Assembly (NCBI GenBank): GCA_023376005.1 | Contig: CM042141.1 | Span: 98,564,007 to 98,628,006, forward strand | Length of the DNA stretch: 64,000 nt | Reading direction: 5' to 3' | DNA from: Doryteuthis pealeii | Lineage: Eukaryota; Mollusca; Cephalopoda; Myopsida; Loliginidae | Notes under the pieces: model-generated | What the model was told of the DNA's origin: nothing | Seen by the model: the letters and a program-made list of their open reading frames with translations, nothing else | Database searches by the model: none | Translations under genes and position numbers: made by a program | Shown here: positions 54,721 through 64,000 of the stretch, one piece after another | Layout of the letters: each line of letters begins with the position of its first letter | Position numbering within the stretch: position 1 is the stretch's first letter

Positions 54721-55828
54721 GGATTTTCTTTCTGGCAGTACTTAGGTGTTCTCTCTTCTCTCATCTTTTGTTCTTACAAATTTTAACGACATGTTAACCC
54801 AAGGTGCATAGCCTTCTCCTTTTTCTTTGCTTATCTTCGTTTCTACACTGCCACTTCTATGCAATATCTGGACTGATTCTCTCTTCTGGTCTGAGACTTC
54901 TTGGGTGATCTTGGTGTTTCCTAATCATTGTGTGTATCTTTTGTTCTTACAAATGGACACATGACTTTGATATTTTTAGACATCTTTATTTCCAAAACCA
55001 TTTCTATCGCAAGGAAAGGGGAATGCCATTTTTTTGTGCTCGTTCATCACGCGCTTGGAATACTCCAAAACTCTAGAATGTAGGGATAAATGTGCTTAAG
55101 ACAGTTCTAAGTGACAGTTATCTCTACTGCAGGTTCAATCCTAGTCAAGGGTGACAGTAAACATAGAATAATAAATAACACAGCTTAACACCTATACCCC
55201 AGGTATGGCTAGCGGAATGAGAACAGATACCCGGGATTGAATAAAGATTGGGTTCAAAGTTCTGTGATGGCTCCCATTACGACAAGAAGTTCCGAGCGAA
55301 AAGAGATTCCGAGTTCAAGAAGGCTCACAGTCGACAAGAAATACCTAAAGAAGGCAAATCGGCCGAAACGTTGTACATATAACAATAAAGATGAGGACAA
55401 TAGTCCGAATAATCCAAATAATACTATTTATCAAGCCTCATCTAAAAAATCAGAGAAATAGACTAAGCCGTTCTCACGATCAGTTACACGAACAAACACC
55501 CAACGCTAACATCAGCTAAGGTTAAGTCTCACTATCAACTGACATAAACGCCTGCATTGGTTAACTGGTTTTTTCCATGACTCTTCTTCTAACAGAATTA
55601 CCAGTTAAACTTTTTGATTCTACACTTACTGTATTTTGATAATAGCAACCTATCAATTATAACAACCGACCCGCTATCTTCATTTACCCCTAATAATCTC
55701 ATCATCACCATCATCATCACCATCATCATTCATCACCACAACCACCACCACCTCCTCCTCCTCTCCTCTCCCTTCTTCTTCTTCTTCTTCTTCTTCTTCA
55801 ATCACATCCTAGTGACCTTGTGTCACAT

Positions 55829-55974
55829 CCTAAAAGAAAAGGTTTGGGGTTTATTGCCCGATCTGTTCTATCATAACAGCCGGATCAATTAGTTGATCCC
55901 CACTGTCCAATATTAGCATTATAATATCCGTGTTGGAAGAGTGGGTATTTACCCATACCGTTTGATTAGAGTAG
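55829..55974. other. Asymmetric spacer at the inverted-repeat centre
   Basis: About 146 bp that do not pair between the arms, containing a small perfect palindrome GGATCAATTAGTTGATCC near 55882-55899. Its right half is shared with unit A. Confidence 0.75.
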
Positions 55975-56394
55975 GGTGTGACACAAGGTCACTAGGATGT
56001 GATTAGAAGAAGAAGAAGAAGAAGAAGAAGAAGGGGAGGGGAGGAGAAGGAGGAGGAGGTGGTGGTGGTTGTGGTGATGATGATGATGGTGATGATGATG
56101 GTGATGATGATGATGTATTTACGGCGTAAATGAAGATAGAGGGTCCGGTTGTTAGATAATTGATAGGTTGCCTATTAATCAAATACAGTAAGTGTAGAAT
56201 CCAAAAGTTTAACTGGTAATTCTGTTAGAAGAAGAGTCATGGAAAATAACCAGTAATAACCAATGCAGGCGTTTATGTCAGTATGATAGATGAGACTTAA
56301 CCTTAGCTGACCTGTTAGCAGTTGGGTGGTTTGTTCGTGTAACCACCTGATCGTGAGAACGGCTTAGTTAGACTATTTCTCTGAATTTTTTAGA

Positions 56395-56580
56395 TGAGGC
56401 TTGATAAATAGTATTATTTGGATTATTCGGACTATTGTCCTCATCTTTATTGTTATATGTACAACGTTTCGGCCGATTTGCCTTCTTTAGGTATTTCTTG
56501 TCGGACTCGTGAGCCTTCTTGAACTCGGGAATCTTCTTTTCGAACTCGGGAACCTTCTTGTCGTAATCGGGAGCCATCAC
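56395..56580 (-). other. Short frame with KKxPEFxKK repeats
   Basis: The minus-strand frame reads DYDKKVPEFEKKIPEFKKAH, then NRPKRCTYNNKDEDNSPNN. The first half is a repeated ~24 bp DNA unit. The second half is the same CGAAACGTTGTACATATAAC element as the fold-back at 12073-12200. Probably repeat-derived, not a gene. Confidence 0.5.
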
Positions 56581-57159
56581 AGAACTTTGAACCCAACCCT
56601 TTATTCAATCCACGGGGGTATCCTGTTCTCATTCCGCTAGCCATACCTGGGGTATAGGTGTTAAGCTGTGTTATTTATTATTCTATGTTACTGTCACCCT
56701 TGACTAGGATTGAACCTGCAGCCTAGAGATAACTGTCACTTAGAACTGTCTTAAGCCAACACCTTTATCCCCTACATTCTTAGAGTTTTGGAGTATTCCC
56801 AAGCGCCGTGATGAACGAGCACAAAATGGCATTCCCCTTTCCTTGCGATAGAAATGGGTTTTGAAATAAAGATGTCTAAAATATACAAAGTCATGTGTCC
56901 ATTTGTAAGAACAAAAGATACACACAATGATTAGGAAACACCCAAGATCACCCCAAGAAGTCTCAGACCAGAACAGAGAGAATCAGTCCAGATATCTGCA
57001 TAGAAGTGGCAGTGTAGAATACGAAGATAAGCAAAGAAAAAGGAAGAAGGCTATGCACCTTGGGTTAACATGTCGTTAAAATTTTGTAAGAACAAAAGAA
57101 TGGACACAGAGATGAAGAAACACCTAAGTACTGCCAGAAAGAAAATCCGAAGATCAGAT

Positions 57160-57460
57160 TAGTTGGTTGGTTGGTTGGTTGGTTGGTTGATTGGATTTCA
57201 AGGCATGTTAACCTTTGTTCTGTTATTTCATGCCGAATCCGTTTTGTTTTATTCATTCTTGATAGGGTTCATTTTTTTTATTTAAAGTCAATTTCTTTTT
57301 AAACACACTTTTTTAAACTTATTTTTTCTGTTTAACCCATAAATGGGACCCTAACAGGTACTACCACTTCGGGCCAGAATTCACCTGGGAGTAATGGCGA
57401 TGAAGGGATTCTCACCAGAGCTCCAGAATTGGAACCTCACCATTAGACAACATAGAAGAC
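57160..57460 (-). mobile_element. Family A piece in arm C
   Basis: (GGTT)n at 57163-57187, hairpin GGCATGTT AACC...ATGCC, through 'taacaggtactaccacttcg'. Confidence 0.78.
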
Positions 57461-57504
57461 AAGTTACGATTCTTGTGGCCATTTTTATGCTGCAGGTGAG
57501 GGCC

Positions 57505-57990
57505 CTTTATAGTGGAGATCCCTTGTGTCCTTGTGTTCCTTGTGTTAAGCAGAGTCCTTGTGTTTGTTAAGCAGAGTCCTTGTGTTGTCTTTGTGTTAAG
57601 CAGACAGTGTTAAGCAGTCCTGTTCCTCAGTGTTAAGCAGTCCTTGTGTAAGCAGAGTCCTTGGTTGTTCCTCCCTTGTGTTAAGCAGAGTCCTTGTTGT
57701 GTTAAGCAGAGTCCTTGGTTGTTCCTCAGTGTTAAGCAGAGTCCTTGTGTTAAGCAGAGTCCTTGTTGTTCCTCAGTGTTAAGCAGAGTCCTTGTGTTAA
57801 GATCCTTGTGTTAAGCAGAGTCCTTGTGTTAAGCAGAGTCCATGGTTGTTGATCCGTTCGTCCGTGGTGAATACGTGCAACTGAACGGCTTTCAAGATCG
57901 GCGATTAAATAGTTAACTAACCACGTATTCGTGCTGATTGGCTGATTGAATCCACGCGGCCACGCAGAGTCTATAAGTTTAAGTGGTGGA
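57505..57990 (+). mobile_element. Monomer-plus-TATA module, preserved copy
   Basis: 'tagtggagatcccttgtg' is followed by about 15 monomers of 18 and 30 bp (GTTAAGCAGAGTCCTTG, alternately extended by GTTGTTCCTCA). A unique ~130 bp part follows: 'cgattaaatagttaactaac', 'cacgtattcgtgctgattgg', 'atccacgcggccacgcag' and TCTATAAGTTTAAGTGGTGG. TATA-like TCTATAAG is at about 57970-57977. This resembles a promoter with upstream monomers, as in some LINE 5' regions or long terminal repeats. No coding part is attached. Confidence 0.6.
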
Positions 57991-58014
57991 CTCCAACACT
58001 CCTTATATTATATT

Positions 58015-58110
58015 CATGTGGTTGAATGGTTAGCAAGCTAGATTTTCTGACCATTGTTAGTGAGTTCAGTTCTCATCTTCTGGCCTTGTGCCACATCTAA
58101 GCTTAGCTTA
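58015..58110 (+). mobile_element. tRNA-SINE head in arm C
   Basis: GTGGTTGAATGGTTAGCAAG (box A), GTGAGTTCAGTTCTCATC (box B), then 'ctggccttgtgccacatcta'. Confidence 0.65.
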
Positions 58111-59109
58111 GTAAATAACTATATTACCAAATAATTCCAACAGATAGAAGAGACAACATAGAAGACAGAGATAAGTATAAGAAGTAAGAAGGCAACACGG
58201 TCATAAAAAAAGATTTAAAAGAATTCTTTCGAGAAAATTAGGGCCATCAAATTCCTCCAACGTCTATGCATCTAACCCTAATCACCTGAAGGATTGGCAA
58301 AACACAAATGTCCTATTTCAAATTCCCTCCATTACTTGACCTTATACCATTCTTAGAGTAACTTATCCATATTGATGCAAACATAAAAAAACGAGTCCGT
58401 TTTGGGTGGCTGCTGGGGGGGGGGTCTGTGCAATTGCATATGAAATTTCTTCCGTTTTGCCTTTAACTTTTTTTATTTTTCAACATCAGATGTTATTGAT
58501 TTTTCCCAATATTTGTTATTCATTCCAATCCGAAAATATTCCTCAAAGGGAACTAAAACCTTAGCAAATTGTTTTAGTTTCTATTTCTCTCCATTCCCCT
58601 TTGAGAATAATGCATTTGTTTAGGTTTTCTTTTTTTTTATGTTTTCTTTGTTTGTTTGTATCATTTGTTTGGTTTGGTTTTTGTTTTTTGTTTATTTTTT
58701 GTTCTTTTTTGTTTTGTTTTTGTTTTTCTGGTTGTTGTTTTTAACACAATATTTCGCCTACTCTCTCAGCTTTTTACACTTTCATTAATCATTTTTCTTC
58801 CGTATAATCATCTTCCAACGTTGCCTTTTATTTCCTTTAATTTTTTTTTCGCTTCCTCTTTCTTCATTTTTCTACTTTTTCACTGTGTTCTGTCAGCTGT
58901 CAGCACATATGAGAAGAGAAAGGATAACAATGCTGATATTAATATAGTGCGAAAGGGAAAATAAATTGCCTGATCAAAAGTTAAACACGCAGTTTTGAAA
59001 ACAAAAATAATCAATTAGATCACATGGTTAATTAATAACAAGTTCCGCTAAACTCAACTAATTTCTAATTGCTTGAGGCTTTCAAAATAAGGGAATCAAA
59101 ATGGCTAGT

Positions 59110-59545
59110 TACAATTCAAATCAGCATTTAAAATTCTGCCTTCAAGCTCGGTTCAAACCATTGATCAACTTTCAGCTCGCCTTCTACTTTATAATGAGAG
59201 TTACACACGGGATCAATTACATCGCGCTATTGTCTAAACAAAAGTCTATTGTCAAAATAAGCATTAAAATGTTGCATTTAAGATCGACTCAAACCTTTGA
59301 CTAACTTTGAACTCGCTTTCAACTTTACAATGAGTGTTACACACAGGATCACATACATCAAACTAGCAATGCAATTGCGTCATCACAGCATTCAAGCTCG
59401 GATCAAACCATCGGCTAACTATGAGCTCGCCTTTACAATGAGTGTTACACACAGGATCAATTATATCAACATACTATCTGAACAAAAGCAATTGTGTCAA
59501 ATAAGCATTCAAAATTCTATCTTCAACCTCGCCTAAAACTATCGA
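59110..59545. repeat. ~115-140 bp satellite units, part 1
   Basis: Four diverged tandem units, each with 'ttcaagctcgg.tcaaacca', 'ctaactttgaactcgc', 'tttacaatgagtgttacaca' and 'ggatca..tacatc'. Continues at 60150-60330 after an interruption; a weak further unit lies near 61690-61800. The short frames are repeat by-products. Confidence 0.8.
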
Positions 59546-59584
59546 CTAAATTTTAACTTGACTTCTACTTTACAATGAGAGTTA

Positions 59585-60145
59585 TGTTATATACTCGTTC
59601 AACATCAGGTAGATAATCGGTGAGAGAGACAGACAGACAGATAGATGATGGAGATAATGGTTTTACTCGTTACATTCAGCTTACTGGTTCTAACTTGGTC
59701 GCCATTTTCTCTGTGCTGAATTCTCTTCAGGGCTTTCTGTCAAAATTTGGTTCTTCTTTGTTGATTTCTTCGGGCTGTCATTTCTTGTTTTTAACAATCA
59801 ATTAACAAGACTTGGTTGTTTTCTGATAAAGCTTTATTTCACAACCCAACCCATGCTGATTCCGCCGCGGGGAGAGATGAACCCCGAGAGCTGACAACAA
59901 CATCCACGCTCCTCGAGGGTTTGTTCGCATCTGAAGCTAAAACTATCTCACGCTTTCTAAGGTGAAGTTGGGGTCATCGTTATACCACTCATAACCCCAA
60001 CGACTATGGAAAATTCCCTACCTCCGATTTTAAATCTAACGAACTTTATTCAAATATTCTAACTACAGGTACGTCCATAAAGCTGCTTATGAAATTATGT
60101 AACAGTTGTACATAGAATCAATTCCTTCAACCAAAACAAAAGCAT
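59585..60145. other. Insertion splitting the satellite
   Basis: ~560 bp unrelated to the satellite, with 'acagacagacagatagatga' near its left end and a GC-richer middle (59860-59940). No coding motif recognised. Could be an inserted element such as a solo LTR. Confidence 0.45.
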
Positions 60146-60149
60146 TTGT

Positions 60150-60330
60150 GCCAAATAAGCATTCAAATTCTGCCTTCAAGCTGGTCTTAAGCCATTAACT
60201 AACTTAGAGATAGCCTTCTACTTTACAAGGAGAGTTACACACAGGATTGATTTCATCAACGTATTATCTGAACAAAAGTAATTGTGTTAAATAAGCATTC
60301 AAAATTTTGCCTTCAAGCCCGGCTCAAACT
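60150..60330. repeat. ~115-140 bp satellite units, part 2
   Basis: Two more units ('gcattcaaattctgccttca', 'ctactttacaaggagagtta', 'cacacaggattgatttcatc'). 60331-60726 after it holds nothing I recognise. Confidence 0.75.
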
Positions 60331-60726
60331 CTTGTATAATGTTTCTTAAGTTTTTTATCACAATTGTCTCTGCTCCGTCTTTCATCGTCCATAGGGGGTT
60401 GTCTGCTTCTCTGGACGTCTTTTCTTTCCTAGTTTTAAGTCATTGAAACAACACAGAGACATGTTTTTGTGCATATACTTTTAACTCGATCGCTTATTTC
60501 CCGATACCTTATTTGTTGACTCGCGGGTACCAAGACCAGAGACACATAACTCCGTCTGTCCGAATCAGGCGCTCAGTCTCAAACTGACCAAATTCTAATC
60601 TATTTTCGCCTCTCGGCGACCCTCAAGGCCAATGGGAGCTACGCTTCTAGATGACACCGGGATGATACTCTGCCCATCAAACTGTGACCGTTGTATTTCC
60701 ATTACGGTTTATTGTTATTTCAAAAT

Positions 60727-61172
60727 CTACACTACCTTACTGTCGGTTGGGGCATTAGAATACACCGACTGCACCTCTACGGACGGGTAAGACCCACCCA
60801 TAATGGGGCCAACTGTTGACCGTGGGCAGCGATCCGTGAAGTTTAAAGATGGAATCCTGGTCGTTGAGCTGTTCATGACATGCAACATTCCACTTTGGGC
60901 CTTACTTAGGCTAGACGGGCGGTTGGAGAGATCCCATCCGATCAATTGGTTGGTTACGTCAAGCCCTAGCACCTATATGATTGTCCCGACCCTATTGCTT
61001 TATGGTAAACCCCTAGCTCTTTTATCATATGTGCTAGAAGGCGGGATCTAATAGTGAATTTCTAATTTGTGGAGCTCTGGGAAGTGTGAACTACCCCTTC
61101 ATCAACATTACTCTCAGGTCAACTCTGACCCGGAGTGGTAATACCTATTAGGGTCCCAATGGATTAGATAGA
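60727..61172 (+). mobile_element. Family A element, 5' part
   Basis: From TTACTGTCGGTTGGGGCATT to 'ggtaatacctattagggtcc'. The matching 3' end ('ttcggcataaaataatcaac', 'gttgacatgccgtaaaatcc') lies at 61610-61700, so the intervening LINE-derived sequence was inserted into this copy. Confidence 0.75.
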
Positions 61173-61259
61173 TCAAAAATGAGTTTTTGTTATGTGTTTA
61201 AAAAAGAAATTGTTTTTTTTAATTGAATACTTTTCCTTTTTTTTTCGATGACGTCACTT

Positions 61260-61612
61260 CATATCGTTAACAGTTGTGGACCCTCTGGTGGCTAGTTAGT
61301 CCAATTCTGGACTTGCGGATGTGGTCACACACATTGCAAGGGAAATTCCCATCTGCATTTGGTGGTTCATGACGACGAATTCCCATCTGCATTTGGTGGT
61401 TCATGACGACGAAGAGCCCTGTTAATCTCAATATTGAGTCGCTTAGATCCTGTGCGACACGTGTCTCGCCAACACTGTCTGTTGGAGGCCAAATCTTCCA
61501 GGCTTGAAGATGTGATGGTACATTTCTTCAGCATTCTTAAATGGTCTTTGAACTGCTTTGGGCGTGGGGGGCTCCTGTCTTTTGCGTGCCATCTTCGAGT
61601 TCACCATGAATT
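61260..61612 (-). mobile_element. Retroelement C2H2 finger region nested in family A
   Basis: The minus strand reads ARKRQEPPTPKAVQRPFKNA, then FPCNVCDHIRKSRIGLTSHQ followed by RVHNC. The finger C-x2-C-x12-H-x3-H is intact (about 61273-61345) and of the 'SRIGLxSHxRxH' retrotransposon type. A 34-35 bp tandem duplication (about 61344-61412) and stops disrupt the rest. Confidence 0.65.
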
Positions 61613-61809
61613 GAATACCTAACAAGAATAAATAAATTTCGGCATAAAATAATCAACTAGAGTTGACATGCCGTAAAATCCAACGAACCATCCATTATGC
61701 AAATAAACCATCGACTGAGATTGCCTTTTACTATAAAATGAGATCATTTCCATCTAGCTACTATCTGAAAAAAAATTAATTGTGACATTATAAGCTCTTC
61801 TGTTCCTCG

Positions 61810-62201
61810 GTGTATGCCGTGTCAGTACTATTGTATGGTTGCACAACTTGGATTAACGAAACGCTTGAAGAAAATCTACATGGGAACGAAACCAGGATGC
61901 TGATTTTGACAAAGCGTGGAAGCAGCACCCTACAGATTACAGCCATCTACTACCCATCTTGCAATCCACCCAGAAAGACGGACAAGACATGCTGGAGACT
62001 GCTTGAGGAGCAATGGCTAACTCATAAGCGACGTTCTCCTGTGGATTCTTTCACTCCTACATATGAACACACGACTGTTGGCCAACCAGAAAAAGCTATC
62101 ATCTACCAGCGCCGTACGGATACTGGATGTCGTCTTGAGAACGGCTGGCAAGTGAAAGGAATCCGTGGTGTCGTCTGCATGATGATGATGATGATGATGA
62201 T
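61810..62201 (+). mobile_element. LINE-B ORF2 C-terminus with (ATG)n tail
   Basis: The frame MYAVSVLLYGCTTWINETLE, then ENLHGNETRMLILTKRGSST, CWRLLEEQWLTHKRRSPVDS, RRTDTGCRLENGWQVKGIRG and VVCMMMMMMM is the end of LINE-B ORF2 and runs open for 137 codons. It reads straight into the (ATG)n tail at 62178-62201. It is the best-preserved reading frame of this family here, but lacks the polymerase core. Confidence 0.85.
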
Positions 62202-62393
62202 TTCAACGGTTTTTAGTTTTTAATCGTTGCACAATATTTGACTATAAAGTTTCTCTATCCTGAATATTGAGCACTAGCACAAAAACAACGCGATATTTTG
62301 GGATATTACTTATGATATATAGGCAACGCTCTGCTATAAAATGGATGGAGCACTCTCTGGCGGCCTTTACATATATACATATGTATATATTTA

Positions 62394-62560
62394 TCAGTTA
62401 AAATCCTCGTCCCAGCCTGTAGGTGCTGATGGCTGGGTGGTTAAGAAGCCTGACTGATGATAAATCGATCGGGTTTCCATCCCGGCTGGAGGTCGCCTGC
62501 AAATGTCTAGCCACACTGAAGAGGCGTGATGCGCTGAATCACGGTATCTGTGGATGACTG
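62394..62560 (+). mobile_element. tRNA-like SINE (third family)
   Basis: TGGCTGGGTGGTTAAGAAGC (box A, serine/leucine-tRNA-like) and ATCGGGTTTCCATCCCGGCT (box B, degenerate), then a ~90 bp body. The MITE at 62567 adjoins it. Confidence 0.5.
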
Positions 62561-62566
62561 TATATA

Positions 62567-62794
62567 CAAGGTGTGTCAAAAAAGTATTGAGATTTTGTGT
62601 ACGTTTTGGCACACCTTATATTCTAAAGAAAATAATGTTCCATTCATTCTTCATTTCTATCTTGGTAAATACAGATTTAAACTTGGTACTTTTTGACACA
62701 CCTAGTATTCTGGAAAAAATTAATGAATGGAACGTTATTTTTTTTCAGAATACAAGGTGTGTCAAAAAGTACAAAAATCTAGATACACCTTCTA
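62567..62794. mobile_element. MITE, second copy, right end damaged
   Basis: Same as 45125-45360: CAAGGTGTGTCAAAAAAGTA, inner pair 'aatgttccattcatt' / 'aatgaatggaacgttat'. The right end has lost about 10 bp of the inverted repeat. Confidence 0.85.
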
Positions 62795-62999
62795 TGCGTG
62801 TGGGGGGTGCTGGGGGGTGGGGGTGTTCATGATGAATAAAAATAATAAGAAAAACAGGAATAAAATCTCATTCGGCTTTTATTAAATTAATTTCAACTCA
62901 TTTAGACTTTAAATCATTGTCAAAAGAATCTATTTTTACCATATTGAATTTTTTTTTTTCAGACGTTTGCTTTACAAAATTGATTTATCACAAATTACG

Positions 63000-63660
63000 T
63001 GCCGGTGTATGAACTACAATGTGATTACATTTGAAATAAACATTGTTTTGTTCTTTTATTCATATTCAAAGTGTGTATCTGTTGTTTGTTTTGTTTTGTT
63101 TTTTTATATATATTTTGCTTTTACTTTTGTTTTATTTTTGTCTTTTTTGTTGTTTTTGTTTGCTTTTTTATTTTTTTATTTTTTGTTTTTGGAGGTCCTA
63201 ACTGATGTCATCAAGGGGTGTACTTTGTTTAACCACGTGATTCACATTTGTATTATCTATATTCAAAGTGTGTGTTTTAGGGGTTTTATTCTCTTTTTGC
63301 TTTTTCTTTGTTTTGGGGCTTTTGTGGTTTGTTGGTGATTTTTGCTTTTTTTTGGGGGGGGTGTAACTGTCGGTATCAAGGAGTCTACTTGTTTAACCAC
63401 GTGATTCAAATTTATATTATTTAAAGAGAGTGTGTGTTGGATTTTTATTTTGTTTTCATTTTTTACTTGAGGGGATTTTTTTTTTTTTTTTAGGATTTTG
63501 TGTTTGTCTCTTATTTTGATAATTTTTATTTTTTGTTGGGCTTTTTTTTGTTTTGTTTTTTGTTTTTTTGGGGTTTTTTGTTGTTTGTTTTTGGGGTGGG
63601 GAGGGGGGTAAGTATCGGTATTCAAGGTGTCTTCTTTTATTAACCACGTGATACACGGAA
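63000..63660. repeat. ~160-240 bp keto-rich tandem units with CACGTG
   Basis: Three units close with TTAACCACGTGAT(T/A)CA (63230, 63394, 63638). Between them lie 'ttcaaagtgtgtgtt'-like starts, G/T-rich runs and 'ggtatcaaggagtctac' or 'tgtcatcaaggggtgtac'. A fourth, weaker start is at about 63065. The plus strand is almost free of A and C in the middle of each unit. 62795-62999 before it is AT-rich without feature. Confidence 0.75.
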
Positions 63661-63944
63661 CATCGCATAAATGAGAAGTTCTCGTGGAGAATACAAGACT
63701 CTAATTTAAACCGTTAAATATTTAAACATAGGCATCATTGTCGTGCTGTCTACCGACTTGTTGACATTTACTCAACTCTTCTTCTTCTTCTTCGGCTGAA
63801 ACAGAAATGAACAAGATAATCATTGTTTAACTTTGCTGACGAAAATCTGAACTTTCGGTGCAACTTAACCGGAAGCTGCTAGAGTGCAACCTGGCACGTA
63901 ATTAATTTTTGGATAGGGGATGCGTTTTAACATACACTAGTGTA

Positions 63945-64000
63945 TGTTTGGTTTGGTTTGGTTTGTTTTACGGTATATCAACCTCAATGGGTCATTTAAT
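63945..64000 (-). mobile_element. Family A 3' end at window edge
   Basis: (TTTGG)n, then TTTTACGGTATATC AACCTCAATGGGTC ATTTAAT, cut by the window end. Confidence 0.8.

Larger units (their letters stand above)
52230..55828 (-). repeat. Inverted repeat, arm B
   Basis: Reverse complement of arm C over its whole length. Anchors: the complement of CTTCAACCTCGC at 52230 pairs with 59521-59532, poly-C at 53290 with poly-G at 58417, the GCTTAACAC monomers at 53880-54350 with 57525-57850, GGCCGAAACGTTGTAC at 55362 with 56462, and CTT runs at 55770 with GAA runs at 56008. Confidence 0.93.
55975..59535 (+). repeat. Inverted repeat, arm C
   Basis: Partner of arm B and, from about 55872 to 57830, of unit A. 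It has fewer apparent single-base losses than the other two copies, so its consensus looks most reliable. Confidence 0.93.

Noticed and set aside
59101..59805. Three consecutive short plus-strand frames
   Set aside because: The first two lie in satellite units and the third in an unrelated insertion; no shared protein emerges.

Overview
This window is repeat-rich animal nuclear DNA, most likely from a lophotrochozoan and perhaps a mollusc (inference only). No intact protein-coding gene is visible: nearly all reading frames are short, run through repeats, or are decayed transposon genes. The evidence for an animal genome is a mix of non-LTR retrotransposon fragments with APE endonuclease, YADD-type reverse transcriptase and C2H2 fingers, Tc1-like transposons, a short Helitron, tRNA-derived SINEs, many long dinucleotide arrays and a TTAGGG-type telomere-like tract. 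A run of 100 N (52130-52229) marks a scaffold join.

Layout. 1-7.4 kb: Tc1 remnants, a 24-30 bp minisatellite and a minus-strand LINE with ORF1 and endonuclease. 7.4-19.7 kb: tRNA-SINEs, copies of a ~600 bp element called family A here, fold-back elements and LINE pieces. 19.8-22.3 kb: a decayed LINE reverse transcriptase and compound CT/CA arrays. 22.5-25.7 kb: a 3.2 kb array of a 29 bp unit. 26-33.7 kb: family A copies, LINE 3' ends, a fold-back element and a possible host first exon near 29.4 kb. 34-39.4 kb: an unrecognised duplicated repeat, polypyrimidine DNA and a 34 bp AT-rich satellite. 39.5-49.5 kb: SINEs, LINE ends, an interstitial telomere tract, a Helitron, a TA-flanked MITE and a possible host terminal exon at 49.28-49.47 kb. 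50.1-59.5 kb: a large inverted repeat around the gap (arms about 3.6 kb, centre near 55.9 kb) with a third partial copy left of the gap. 59.1-64 kb: a ~120-140 bp satellite, more family A and LINE DNA, a second MITE and keto-rich repeats with CACGTG.

How the parts relate. The main players are retroelements sharing parts. Family A and at least one tRNA-SINE group end in the same ~45 bp 3' sequence, a potential hairpin (GGCAT...ATGCC with an inner ACC/GGT stem) followed by AAACC repeats, which suggests shared recognition by one LINE reverse transcriptase. A second LINE lineage (LINE-B here) ends repeatedly in a GAT microsatellite, so many triplet arrays here look like retrotransposon tails. Differences between the inverted-repeat arms, and between units of the tandem arrays, are mostly single-base indels, as expected for poorly polished long-read consensus; base-level claims near 22-26, 38-39 and 50-60 kb need caution.

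All identifications are by eye from motifs; no database search was possible. Boundaries of degenerate repeats are approximate.
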